In this document: in pieces, positions 24,543-36,191 of the stretch
How positions within the stretch are numbered: the stretch's first letter is position 1
Layout of the letters: each line of letters opens with the position of its first letter
Assembly (NCBI GenBank): GCA_023053685.1
Contig: JALIGW010000141.1
Coordinates: 33,501-97,500 of the forward strand
Source of the DNA: Diadophis punctatus similis
Taxonomy: Eukaryota > Chordata > Lepidosauria > Squamata > Dipsadidae
Direction: 5' to 3'
DNA: 64,000 bases
The notes under the pieces: model-generated
Database searches by the model: none
Told to the model about the DNA's origin: nothing
Seen by the model: the letters and a program-made list of their open reading frames with translations, nothing else
Position numbers and translations under genes: made by a program

Positions 24543-24889
24543 CCGTATTTTTCGGAGTATAGGACGCACCGGAATATAGGACGCACCTAGATTTTAGAGG
24601 AGGAAAGCAAGGAAAAAAGTATTCTGAACCAAATGGTGTAGTAATATATTATTTAATAAAATACCAGTGTAGCAGAATAATTTTTACAACCATGTATACT
24701 TTTTACAACCATGTATACTTTTTACAACTATGTACACTTTCTACAAACTTCAAACTTGACAGCTTTAAGACTTATGGACTTCAACTCCCAGAATTCCTCC
24801 TCCAGACATGCTAGCTCAGGAATGGGAGTTGAAGTCCACAAGTCTTAAAGTTGCCAAGTTTAAAGAGCCCTGGGTTAGGGGTGGCAAGG

Positions 24890-25040
24890 GTCTTCTAACT
24901 TGTCAAGTTTAAGACTTGTGGACTTCAACTCCCAGAATTCCTCCTCCAGTCATTCCTGAGCTAGCATGACTGGAGGAGGAATTCTGGGAGTTGAAGTCCA
25001 CTAGTCTTAAACTTGCCAAGTTTGAAGACCCTTGCACCTC
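24890..25040. repeat. Fold-back inverted repeat
   Basis: Arms of ~60 bp containing GACTTCAACTCCCAGAATTC and its complement around a short loop (~24960). A MITE-like hairpin nested in the DNA transposon. Second copy at 59978-60128. Confidence 0.8.
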
Positions 25041-25083
25041 TAACCCAGGGCTCTTCAAACTTGGAAGTTTGTCTTCATACCTG

Positions 25084-25770
25084 TCAGGCTGCTCGCTTCG
25101 GGTAGCAGCAGCGGTGGCTCCGGCGGCAGCAAGTACCGGCGGTGGTGAGTATCGGCGGTGTCGGGGACTGCGGCAGTGTCGGGGGTGGGTCCTGCGGTGA
25201 GCAGCAGCAGCGGTGGCTCTGGGGGCGGCGAGTACCAGCGGCGGCGAGTACCGGCGGGGTCAGGAGCTGCGGCGGTGGCGGGGGCAGAAGCAGTGGTGGC
25301 GGCAACGAGTACCGGCGGGGTCGGGGCGGGCAGCAGCAGCGGTGGCTCTGGGGGCAGCGAGTACCGGCAGCAGCGAGTACCGGCAGGGTCAGGGGCTGCT
25401 GCGATGGCAGCGGGCAGCAGCAGTGGTGGCTCTTGGGGCAGCGAGTACCGGCGGGGTCAGGGGCTGCTGCGGCGGCGGCGGGCAGCAGCAGCGGTGGCTC
25501 TGGGGGCAGCGAGTACCAGCGGCGGCGAGTACTGGCGGGGTCGGGGGCTGCCGCGGCAGCGGCAGGTGGCAGTAGCAGTGGTGACTCCGGCGGCGGCGAG
25601 TACCGGCAGGGTCGGCGGCGGTGGCCCCCGTTGCAGCGGGGGGCAGCAACGGTGGCACCGCTGGCGGCCCTGCGGTCCGGCATTGGCGTTGGCATCCATG
25701 CGGTCCAGCAGCACCGGCGGCTGTGGCGGCAGCATCCCTGCAGTCCAGCAGTGGCTAAGGCAGGGTCGCA
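25084..25770. repeat. GC-rich minisatellite
   Basis: Tandem units of about 80 bp built from GGCGGCGAGTACCGGC, GCAGCAGCGGTGGCTCTGG and GGTCGGGGGCTGCTGCG. Long open frames occur on both strands but are low-complexity and not supported as genes. Confidence 0.85.
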
Positions 25771-26208
25771 TCAACTCCCCCCCCCCCCAAAAAAATTGCA
25801 CCCAGTTTTTGACCCTCTTTTGGGGGGTAAAAAGGTGCGTCTTATACTCCGAAAAATACGGTATATATATCAGCCATCAAGCTCAGGATCTGAAGAGACC
25901 TTCATTATATAGGTTTGAAAATATGGATTTGTCCTAAAAATGTGAGTTATAGATAAAGAAGGGATAGCCATCACGATCTCCGAAACATTTGAAATTTTAT
26001 TTAAAACTACTATTTAAAACTACTAAGCTTTCATCAGCCCTATGCATCTTCTGAATACGAGTAGCTACTCTAAAGTCTAGTGCTACTTCTTCTTGACCTG
26101 GAAGAGTAGCTTGTTCCTCCCTGCAGAGAAGAACAGCCTGGAGAAAGAATTAAGTCATCTCAATCCAGTCATGTGAATGCATAAAGTTTCCTCAGACAAA
26201 GGCCCAGA

Positions 26209-26246
26209 GGTTTTTCACACTTCCTCCTTTGCTTTCTCTCACTGTG
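26209..26246 (-). promoter_or_regulatory. RSS of A6, 22-bp spacer
   Basis: CACAGTG (26240-26246), 22-bp spacer, nonamer TGAAAAACC (26209-26217). Confidence 0.88.
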
Positions 26247-26691
26247 ATCCGCGTGCACAGTAATATGTGGCTGAGTCTGCAGCTGTCAGGGACCTCATGG
26301 TCAAATAATATTCATTGCGGGAGGCATCGGCTGTCAAGGTTGTTCAGCTTTGGAGGGATGAGGCATAGTATGTCCTCCAGTTACTACCAGACCAGTCTAT
26401 CTGGCCCACCCATTCCAATCCTTTTCCTGGAGTCTGGCGGATCCACTCCCAGTATGCATTCTCGATGGAGTCTCCCGTTACTTTGCATGTTAATTTGAAG
26501 GATCCTCCAGGGCTCACAGTTCCTGGTCCAGATTCCACAAGTTGGACGGTGGAGTGGACATCTAAATGGATGACAAAGGAAGAATTAGAACACAACCTTG
26601 CTTTTGTTTTATCTCTTTGTTCAGGTCTATTTGTAAGATACTCACACACAGGGGCAGCTACTAAGCAAAGAAGAAAGATGGCAAGATCCAT
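26247..26691 (-). pseudogene. IGHV: IGHV segment A6 (clan II), FR3 stop codon
   Basis: Leader exon 26646-26691 ([15 protein letters not shown]), intron, V exon 26247-26561. Mature V is intact through [10 protein letters not shown], Cys22, [21 protein letters not shown]2 [19 protein letters not shown]. The next codon, Arg (CGA) in relatives, is TGA (26344-26346). The remaining FR3 reads on in frame to YYCAR. This is a CpG-type change and the only coding defect. RSS and promoter are intact. The copy A12, 35 kb away, has the same stop, so it predates the duplication. Confidence 0.92.
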
Positions 26692-26767
26692 TGGGGAGCA
26701 AGGAAAGCTCATTTCCTTTAGACCAATGACAGCTTTGGCTCTCTGATGCCCTTTTGTGTGTTTGTGA

Positions 26768-26805
26768 TTATTTAAAGGAGAAACAGCTCAGTGGTTCATT
26801 TGCAT
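26768..26805 (-). promoter_or_regulatory. A6 promoter: octamer and TATA-like box
   Basis: Octamer ATGCAAAT (26798-26805) and TTTAAATAA (26768-26776); one base shorter between the two than in other A promoters. Confidence 0.85.
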
Positions 26806-26935
26806 ATGAGTTTCATTTGGAAATTAAAACCAGTTTATAAGAAAGTTAGGTTAAGTCAGTCGATCAGTCCTATCCCAGAATTTTACTTTGACTGTGGTAT
26901 TCACATCTAGAGCTCCAACTCTTTGACCTGATTTA

Positions 26936-27928
26936 CCATATTTTTCGGAGTATAAGACGCACCGAAGTATAAGACACACCTTAGTTTTGGGGGAGGAAAA
27001 CAAGGGAAAAAAACCTCTGCCTCCAAGCAATTTGCCAAGCAGCAAACAGCACAGATAATATACACTGTTTGCTGTGTATTTCTGTGCATGTGTGCTTGAC
27101 TCATAGAAATAGCAAAGAATTGGAGAAATGTACATTATGCCAGAAAGTTTTCTTAAATGTAATCACACTAACTCTTCCCAATTATTTAAATAGATCTACT
27201 CCAAGGTAACTAAACTCTAATACTAAACAGGATACTGTTACATTTCATACTATACTTGTACAGAGCTGTTAAAATTAATTAAAATTTCTGGAAGTATACA
27301 TTGTTCTCTATTATTTGAAAGAAGATACAATAGCACTGCGGCTCTTCAGAGCAAGCATTTATTTTAAAAGGCTTCTTTATTTTGTTAAGTTGTCTAGATT
27401 TACAGGGATCTCCAACCTTGGCAACTTTAAGACTTGTGGACTTCAACTCCCAGAATTCCACAGCCAGCAAAGAAAACAAAGCTGGCTGTTGAATTCTGGG
27501 AGTTGAAGTCCACAAGCCTTAAAGTTGCCAAAGTTGGAGATCCCTGGCTCTAGAACAATAATAAAGCAGTATTTAAAAAGTAAGTCTAATAATTTGAACA
27601 TTCTACAGACATTTAGTTATTCACTTACCCCCTTTCCATCCAGTTCAGCAAAAAATAAAAATCTGCCTGTCTCTGCCAGCTATTTGCCTTTGTAGTTAGT
27701 TTCACTTTCATTTTTCCACGTGGCTAATCAGCTGTAGATCGGGGAAACTGCTACTGACTTGCTTGGCTTTACAGGCTCTTCCCTCTTTCCTGCAAGCAGG
27801 TAAATTGATGGAAGACAGAGGCCAAAGGGTGGGGGTGGGTGGGGCTGCATTCGGTGTATAAGACGCACCCAAATTTTCAGCCACTTTTAGGGAGGAAAAA
27901 TGTGCGTCTTATACTCCAAAAAATACGG
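26936..27928. mobile_element. DNA transposon with ~28-bp TIRs
   Basis: Same TIR type (CCATATTTTTCGG... with one change) but a different interior: A/T-rich plus a fold-back at 27402-27546. TA at both edges. The right flank differs from the second-block copy, so a recombination lies at or near its right end. Confidence 0.75.
27402..27546. repeat. Fold-back inverted repeat
   Basis: Arms of ~65 bp (AGGGATCTCCAACCTTGG ... its complement) around a loop at ~27470; the same core as the 24.9-kb hairpin. Confidence 0.8.
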
Positions 27929-28258
27929 TAATACATACACAAACTTACACACAAACATACACACACAAACACACACTTTTTTTATATTAAGAACCAGGAG
28001 GTAATCATATTCTCGGATGTAAAGTGTAGTTCAGCCATTATCAAATTGCTATTTATGAAATAGAATTCTGTACATTGACTGATCGCATTCTTCCATTCCT
28101 GCCATCTCATTCCTATATGGTCCTCATTTCAAAACCGAAACACACATGGAAACACCAAGGAGAAGTTGGAAGAGAAGAGGTCACAAGACTCTGACAACCA
28201 ACCCAATTCAAAGAGCACTGCATCTTTACTCTTTGTCCATGACAATGATGGTGCAGCC
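27929..28258. other. 3' flank of A7
   Basis: Family-A 3' flank, interrupted by the solo LTR. Confidence 0.6.
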
Positions 28259-28576
28259 TGTCACGAGGTGATTTTCTGATCGTCAGCTGTACTCATATGT
28301 CAGACTTTATGACCCAGAGGTTCTTAGCAAACAGAGCAGTCACGTGAAGTGTGAACTGCGCATATGCACATTCCTTCTGCTGCTAGTCCTTCATTGAGAA
28401 GGACGTGTATTTAGATTGTCAAGATGTAATTATTAAGATTTAGTGTTTTTATATTCTTTTTATACCGAAATAAATATCTCGTTATTTAGAATATATACTC
28501 GTGCTTTATTTTATCAAGGATTCGTTTCCAAAGGAAAAGTTTCATCACCTCTAAGATTTATTTTCTAATCGCGTCA
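28259..28576. mobile_element. Solo LTR-like element
   Basis: 318 bp, begins TGTCACGA and ends GCGTCA, flanked by the 5-bp direct repeat CAGCC (28254-28258, 28577-28581). Contains AATAAA in GAAATAAATATC. No internal retroviral sequence. The empty site matches 14777 (ttgcagccagacc). Confidence 0.78.
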
Positions 28577-28828
28577 CAGCCAGACCTCGAAAATACTGTG
28601 CAAATGTGACAAAGGAAACAAAAGAAAAAGAAGAGAAAGAAGAAGAAGAAGATAACAAGCTATGCATCTTCTGAATACAAGTAACTACTCTAAAGTCTAC
28701 TGCTATTACTTGTTGACTTGGAAGCGGAGCTTGTTCCTCTGTGCAGAGAGGAGCAGCCTGGAGAAAGAATTAAGTCATCTCAATCCATTCATGTGAGTGC
28801 ATAAAGTTTCATCAGGCAAAGGCCCAGA

Positions 28829-28866
28829 GGATTTTCACACTTCCTCCTTTGCTTTCTCTCACTGTG
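28829..28866 (-). promoter_or_regulatory. RSS of A7, weakened nonamer
   Basis: CACAGTG (28860-28866), 22-bp spacer, nonamer TGAAAATCC (28829-28837), which breaks the central A-run. Confidence 0.82.
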
Positions 28867-29311
28867 ATTGTCGTGCACAGTAATATGTGGCTGAGTCTGC
28901 AGCTGTCAGGGACCTCATGGTCAAATAATATTCATTGCGGGAGGCATCGGCTGTCAAAGTTGTTCGGCTTTGAAGGGATGAGGCATAGTATGTCCTCCAG
29001 TTACTACCATCCCAGTCTATCTGGCCCACCCATTCCAATTCTTTTCCTGGAGCCTGGCGGATCCACTCCCAGTATGCATTCTCGATGGAGTCTCCCGTTA
29101 CTTTGCATGTTAATTTGAAGGATCCTCCAGGGCTCACTGTTCCTGGTCCAGATTCCACAAGTTGGATGGTGGAGTGGACATCTAAATGAATGACAAAGGA
29201 GGAATTTGATCACAACCCTGCTTTTGTTTTATCTCATTGTTCAGGTCTATCTGGAAGATACTCACACACAGGAGCGGCTACTAAGCAAAGAAGAAGGATG
29301 GCAAGATCCAT
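28867..29311 (-). CDS. IGHV: IGHV segment A7 (clan II), open
   Basis: Leader exon 29266-29311, intron 84 nt, V exon 28867-29181. Mature [11 protein letters not shown] (Ile2), Cys22, [18 protein letters not shown] (Glu44 for Gly), CDR2 [13 protein letters not shown], end YYCARQ. No stop or frameshift. The nonamer and TATA-like box each carry a change, so efficiency could be lower. A solo-LTR-like element (28259-28576) lies about 250 bp beyond the RSS; the same element with the same target duplication lies beside A10. A family-B leader relic lies upstream at 29553-29598. Confidence 0.91.
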
Positions 29312-29387
29312 TGGGGAGTAAGGAAAGCTCAATTTCTTTAGAGCAATGACAGCTTTGGCTCTCTGATGCCCTTTTGTGTGTTTGTGA

Positions 29388-29426
29388 TGATTTAAAGGAG
29401 AAACAGCTCAGTGGCTTCATTTGCAT
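29388..29426 (-). promoter_or_regulatory. A7 promoter: octamer, altered TATA-like box
   Basis: Octamer ATGCAAAT (29419-29426) is perfect; the TATA-like box reads TTTAAATCA (29388-29396) instead of TTTAAATAA. Confidence 0.82.
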
Positions 29427-29552
29427 ATGAGTCTCATGTGGAACTTAAAACCAGTTTATATAAGAAAGTTAGGATAAGTCAGTCGATCAGTTAGGATAAG
29501 TCAGTCGAACTTTACGTTGACTCTGGCATTCACATTCACAGGTGAAAATAAT

Positions 29553-29598
29553 ACCTGTGACTAACTAACAAGGACAGGAGGTTCAGCCAGAGTGCCAT
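29553..29598 (-). pseudogene. Family-B leader exon relic, V exon missing
   Basis: Leader exon [15 protein letters not shown] upstream of A7, in the same form as the relic at 1709-1754; decayed octamer near 29728-29735. The V exon is absent. Confidence 0.72.
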
Positions 29599-30164
29599 TA
29601 TTGTTCAAAAGATTGGAGGATTCTTATTGAAGGGAAAACATTCAGACAAGCACTCAATGTTCAGTTTTTGAGTGCAGAAGGAGAGGAGGAAGATATGGTT
29701 CCTATGAAGAGGAAGCTGTCACTGAATTTACGTAGCCCTCAGGATAAAAGAGACCCACGCTGCTTTGACCTCCTAGAGCGCCTTCATCCTCCATCGTAGA
29801 CGTGACTGAAAATATCGCAATATCTGTTAAAGTATATTTATTTTAGAAACATGTGAAGCCACAGATTGATTTTCTCAGAAGGAAAATCATATGTTGAAAA
29901 TTCAATCTGCCTCTTGAGCATTGGAGCATTTGGGGAACATTATTGCTGCTAGATAACTTACTGTATTGTTCTCTGCATGATGGAGATGTAAGTCACATTT
30001 ATTGGAAATATTTCCCACATTTGCAAGTAAAGAAACAGAGTCAGAATTAAAATCCGTATTTAATCAGAGTCCCATAAGTGTTCATCTATAAAGCTATAAA
30101 GTTTCTTACCTTGTAGCAATTATTAGATGATTCTCAATATATGGTTATTGTTGTAATTTCATTA
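29599..30164. other. Family-B 5' flank without V exon
   Basis: Upstream flank belonging to the leader relic at 29553-29598. Confidence 0.6.
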
Positions 30165-31893
30165 AAGTTATTATTTAAAAGTTCTTATAGGCCGCCCAAT
30201 CCCGTAGGACTCAGGGCGGCATAGAGCAGAATAAGAACAATCAAGAAATATAATAAAACAATTTAAAAAATTACAAAATTTTTAAAAAACCATTCATCCA
30301 TGGGGGGAATACGATCTCTTTTCACCCCGCCTGCAGGAAGAGCCATGTCTTTTTTTTTTTACTTTTTAATTGCTTTATTGCACACTTTAACCTTACAGAT
30401 ATCTTCTTTTAAAAAGAAGATGAAGTTTACTCCTCAGTTATTCTTGCTAGGTATAATCACAGACACTATGGCTATAGAGACTAATCTGATTCTGAATTTA
30501 ACAACGGCAGCAAGACTGTTGGTGGCGCAGTATTGGAAGAAGGAAGAATTGCCTACTATTCAAGAATGGACTTTAAAAATAACAAACCTAGCAGAGATGG
30601 CTAAAATATCAGCATATCTTTTTTTTTATTCAAAAAGTTTTATTAGTACAAAGTACAAACACTTTTCTCTTTTCTCCCCCCCTTCCCCCCTAACCCCAAC
30701 CCTCCTCCCTCCACCCCACCCTCACCCCTCCTCCCCATCCCTTCCCCTCCCTTGACTTCCCAGAACATACACAGGGTATAATATAGTTTACACAAATGCA
30801 AAACTAAAATATGCTAACAAATTATTGACTTCCAAATATCAAAAACTCTTAACTCCTTATACAGTAAATTGAACAAAAAATTAAGTTGAAATATGTCCTT
30901 CATCATCTATTTTAGTCCATCCATCTTCTCCTTTATCAGGTATATCATTTAAATAATCTTTAACATGTTCTAAAATTTTTGCCCTTTACAATATTAATTT
31001 TAAATAAGTCTTCCTCTTGCAGTTTTATGCCACCAACACCTGGCAGCAATTATTAAATTCCAAACCAACTTAACCAAATCTAAAAATATTTAACAACATC
31101 ACAGTCATTTGATCTCTATTACATTAGATTACAACCTATACTTATTTCCACCTCTAATATAATCTTATTCTCTACCAATTTAATCTCTATTACATTAACT
31201 ATCTTCTATTCTTATTCCCCAAACTGTAAAATTAATTTAATCTTATTATTTAAACCAATTTAATCTCTATTACATTACTTTACCTTCTATAATTATTCCC
31301 CATAAGTAATCTTATAATCTAATTTCTGTAAACTTAAACAGCCTCATATATACATTTAAACTTTATTCTTATTTCTTTTACATTATCCTACTATTAGTAA
31401 AACGTCAATATTACAAAGTTTAAAAAAAAAACACCATTCATCCATGGGGGAATACGATCTCTTTTCACCCCGCCTGCAGGAAGAGCCATGTCTTCACGGC
31501 TTTGTGGAAGGCCATTAGGGTGGGGATAGTCTGTATCTCTGGTGGGAGTTGGTTCCAGAGAGCCGGAGCTCCCACAAAGAAGGCTCTCCCCCGTGGTCCC
31601 ACCAGCCGGCATTGCTTGGTTGATGGGACCTGGAGGAGACCAACCCTGTGGGACCTAACCGGTCGTAGGGAGGTATGCGGTAGGATGCGGACCCGGAGGT
31701 AACCTGGCCCTGAGCCATGTAGGGCTTTAAAGATCAAAACCAGCACCTTAAATTGCGTGCGGAGACTAATGGGCAGCCAATGCAGCTGGTGGAGAATGGG
31801 TGTTATGTGGGTGTATTGGGAACACCCACCACAGCTCGCGCAGCTGCATTTTGCACCAATTGCAGTCTCTGGATACTCTTTGAGGGTAGCCCC
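30165..31893 (-). mobile_element. CR1/L2-group LINE, split by a later insertion
   Basis: Minus-strand LINE of the 13.8-kb subfamily. The 3' end is at 30165-30350; coding (LHWLPISLRTQFKVLVLIF to TWLFLQAG) is at about 31490-31893. The two parts are separated by an insert at 30350-31427 flanked by copies of the same ~65-80 bp. Confidence 0.82.
30350..31427. mobile_element. L1-like insert within the LINE
   Basis: Starts with a T-run. 30420-30619 (plus frame) codes a stretch ending ARLLVAQYWKKEELPTIQEW, similar in style to L1 ORF2 C-termini. A second T-run at ~30620 leads into C-rich then A/T-rich sequence without open frames. Looks like a minus-strand L1 3' end with a 5' inversion or two nested insertions. 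Confidence 0.55.
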
Positions 31894-32032
31894 ATGTTGT
31901 AGCTTGTAATCTGAAGCATTTATTAATTTTCCCATCTCTCTCTCATGCTTCACATTTATTTTTTTGTAGAAATATAAAAGTAAAAAACATTACTTGCAGT
32001 TTTAGGGATCGTGTTAGTAATATGTGCCCACC

Positions 32033-32291
32033 AGGGCTGGGTTCTAACTTACCTCGCTACCAGTTCACTTCCTCAAGATGCCGACCGCATGCGCAGTGCT
32101 GGAAACTCAGCTTCTGCACATGCTCAGAAGAAAGAAAACGTAAAAAATTCGGGGGGAAAATAAAAAAATTTTTTTTTAAAAGATGGTGGCACCCATGTAC
32201 TGGCACTGACCGATCCAGTTCGGTGACATCATCGTGACATCACCAGTGGGTCGCCACAAGTTCATGCGAACCGATCCGAACCAGGAGGAAC
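32033..32291. repeat. Unclassified dispersed element
   Basis: Shorter relative of 22172-22560; ends CGAACCGATCCGAACC then GGAGGAACCCAC, which roughly complements its GGGTTC start, so a TIR element is possible. Confidence 0.6.
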
Positions 32292-33450
<1,159 letters not shown>

Positions 33451-33514
33451 GGAGAGGGAGAACGAGAGAGAGAGAGAATTGTCCTAAAAATGCGAGGTAT
33501 AGTTATAGAAAGAG

Positions 33515-33770
33515 AAGTGGTAGCTATCATGATCTCTGTAACATTTGAAATTTTATTTAAAACTACTATTTAAAACTACTAAGCTTTCGTCAACCCTTTT
33601 TGACTTCATCAGAGTGTAAAATCCCCATAGAAGAGATGCTTGCTTTTATGTAATGCCTATCAATTTAGTCTTTGCCCGCGTACCAGTGCAAAGTTAACGA
33701 AAGCTTAGTAGTTTTAAATAGTAGTTTTAAATAAAATTTCAAACGTTCCGGAGATCATGATGGCTGTCGC
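33515..33770. repeat. Long inverted repeat (MITE-like)
   Basis: Arms of ~78 bp (33515-33592 and 33693-33770) sharing ATTTAAAACTACTAAGCTTTCG around a ~100-bp loop. Half copies without the second arm lie at ~25950-26033 and ~60838-60920. Confidence 0.8.
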
Positions 33771-33773
33771 TTC

Positions 33774-33898
<125 letters not shown>

Positions 33899-34121
33899 AC
33901 ACACACACACATATATACACACAGAGACAGATACAGACAGTCAGACATATCTACACACATACAGAACCACACACACACACACACACACACTAGTTCTTCT
34001 TTAAGAACCAGAAGATACTTATATTCTCAGATGTAATGTGTAGTTCAGCCATTATCAAATTGCTATTTATTAAATAGAATTCTGTACATTGACTGATCAC
34101 ATTCTTACATTCCTGCCATCT

Positions 34122-35130
34122 GAAGTGATGTCCCGGTGCCTGGAAGCTGTGCGGATCTGGATGGGGAGAAACCAACTCAGGCTCAACCCTTCCAAGACGG
34201 AGTGGCTGTGGTTCCCAGCGTCTCGATATAGTCAGATGATTCCATCTCTGACTATCGGGGGCAAGTCTCTAGCCCCCGCCGAAAGGGCTCGCAATCTGGG
34301 TGTCCTCCTGGATCCACAGCTGTCCTTAGAGGACCATCTGACAGTTGTGACCAGGGCGGCCTTTTATCAGGTCCGCCTGATACGCCAGTTGCGGCCCTTT
34401 CTGGATCGGGATTCCCTGTGCACAGTCACCCATGCCCTGGTCATGTCGCGTCTGGACTACTGTAATGCTCTCTACATGGGGCTCCCCATGAAGAGCACCC
34501 GGAGGCTCCAACTGATCCAGAATGCGGCCGCGCGGGTGGTTTCGGGGGCTAATTGGCGCTCCCATATAACACCCCTCCTGCGCGAGCTGCACTGGCTTCC
34601 GGTGGTCTACCGGGTGCGCTTCAAGGTGCTTGTTACTACCTTTAAAGCGCTCCATGGCATTGGACCTAGGTATCTCCGAGACCGCATGCTGCCACAAACT
34701 GCCTCCCATCGACCAGTGCGCTCCCACAGAGAGGGCCTCCTCGGGGTGCCATCAGCCAAGCAGTGTAGGCTGGTGACGCCCAGGAGGAGGGCCTTCTCTG
34801 TGGGAGCACCCACCCTCTGGAATCAGCTCCCTCCAGACTTAAGAACAATTCACGACCTGTCCACCTTCCGCCGTGCCCTCAAGACACATTATTTTTATCA
34901 AGCCGGGCTGGCGTGAAAAAGTTTTTGGGTTTTTTAAAAATTTTAAGATTTTACTAAATTTTAATTATATTAAATTAGGGCCATATTGAATATTTTATTT
35001 TAAATGTATTTTAATGTTTTTTACTTGGTTTAAATGTATTTTAATGTTTTTTACTTGGCTGTTCACCGCCCTGAGTCCCCTGGAGAAGGGCGGTATATAA
35101 ATTTAATAAATAAATAAATAAATAAATAAA
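34122..35130 (+). mobile_element. CR1/L2-group LINE, 5'-truncated
   Basis: One open frame to 34916 begins past the reverse-transcriptase catalytic site (LNPSKTEWLWF, then NLGVLLDPQL, SRLDYCNALYMGLP, RLQLIQNAAARVV). The 3' UTR is as in the copy at position 1. Inserted in a family-A 3' flank with a short target duplication (ATCT). Confidence 0.88.
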
Positions 35131-35535
35131 TCTCATTCCTATATGGTCCTCATTTCAAAAAGCAAAACACACTTGGACATACCAAGGAGGAATGGGAAGA
35201 GAAAAGGTCATATGACTCATAGGACTGACAATCAACGCAACCTACAGAGCACTCTTACTCTTTTTTCCATGATAATGATGTTGCAGTCAGACTTCGATGA
35301 TACTGTGCAAATACGACAAAGGAAACAAAAGAAAGAGAAGAGAAAGAAGAAGCAAATAGCAAGCTATGCATCTTCTGAATGCAAGTAACAATTCTAATGT
35401 CTAGTGCTACTTCTTCTTGACCTGGAAGAGTAGCTTGTTCCTCCCTGCAGAGAAGAACAGCCTGGAGAAAGCATTACGTTATCTCAATCCATTCATGTCA
35501 ATGCATAAAGTTTCCTCAGGCAAAGGCCCAGGGGC

Positions 35536-35563
35536 AGTTTTTGCTTGGCTTCCTCTCACTGTG
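35536..35563 (-). promoter_or_regulatory. RSS of B3 with 12-bp spacer
   Basis: CACAGTG (35557-35563), 12-bp spacer (35545-35556), nonamer GCAAAAACT (35536-35544). Identical in design to B2 and B6. Sequence to the left of the nonamer is family-A 3' flank. Confidence 0.88.
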
Positions 35564-35998
35564 TCTCTCAAACAGTAATAGACAGCCGTGTCCTCTAGTT
35601 TCAAGCTGTCCATTTGCAGATACAGCTGGCTTTTGCATTGTCCCTGGAAATGGCGAAGCGTCCCCTCACTTTGTCCGAGTAGTAAAGATTTGAAGACCAT
35701 ATATGTGCCACACATTCCAGGACTTTCCCTGGAGCCTGTATCAGCCAGCTCATCTCAAAGCTGCTGAAGGTGAATCCAGAGGCTTGGCAGGAGAGACGGA
35801 GGGACTCTCCAGGTCTTCTCACATCCCCTCCGGATTCCACCAACTGAACCTGAGATTGGACACCTAGAAAGAAAGGTGGTTTGATAAGACTTCCTGCAAG
35901 TAAAGACAAGAAGCTGAGGAATAATGACTCTCTTTGGAGGGGAAAATAATACCTCTGAGGACAACTAACAAGGACAGGAGGTTCAGCCAGACAGCCAT
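35564..35998 (-). pseudogene. IGHV: IGHV segment B3 (clan III), 1-base deletion, 12-bp-spacer RSS
   Basis: Leader exon 35953-35998 ([15 protein letters not shown]), 89-nt intron, V exon 35564-35863 (300 nt, one short). Close to B2/B6: [25 protein letters not shown]2 [15 protein letters not shown]. Defects: one base is lost in the [12 protein letters not shown] region (about 35631-35637), shifting the frame; Trp47 of LEW is Cys; and Arg38 of WLRQ is Ile. The 3' end in the other frame still reads YYCLR. A ~50-bp LINE tail is inserted just 5' of the ATG (36000-36052). It occupies the site where the first block has A1, and the switch between families falls at the RSS nonamer. Confidence 0.9.
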
Positions 35999-35999
35999 T

Positions 36000-36052
36000 A
36001 TTTATTATTTGGCTCTTCTATGCAGCCCTACTCCCGAGGGACTCAGGGCTAT
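36000..36052 (-). mobile_element. Short LINE 3' tail in the B3 5' leader
   Basis: ATTTATT tract then GGGACTCAGGGC. It interrupts the B3 5' untranslated region directly upstream of its ATG; absent from B2 and B6. Confidence 0.65.
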
Positions 36053-36183
36053 TTTTGCTCCTTGAAAAGTTTGGAGGATTCTTACTAATGAGAAAACATT
36101 CACTCAACACTCAACCTTTGAGAAGTTGAGGAAATCAGGAGAACAGGAAGATATGGTTCCTTTGAATAGAAAGCCGTCACTGA

Positions 36184-36191
36184 ATTTACAT
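36184..36191 (-). promoter_or_regulatory. B3 variant octamer ATGTAAAT
   Basis: Same variant octamer as the other B segments, pushed about 60 bp further from the ATG by the small LINE-tail insertion. Confidence 0.55.

Larger units (their letters stand above)
24543..25861. mobile_element. DNA transposon with ~28-bp TIRs carrying a GC-rich minisatellite
   Basis: Ends CCGTATTTTTCGGAGTATA... and its complement near 25834-25861, flanked by TA. It contains a fold-back (24890-25040) and a GC-rich tandem repeat (25084-25770). No transposase. Confidence 0.78.

Noticed and set aside
25142..25937. Long open frames (up to ~259 codons) in the GC-rich repeat on both strands
   Set aside because: Low-complexity Ala/Gly/Ser or Pro/Arg translations of a tandem repeat, open in several frames at once; no conserved domain, and length differs between copies.
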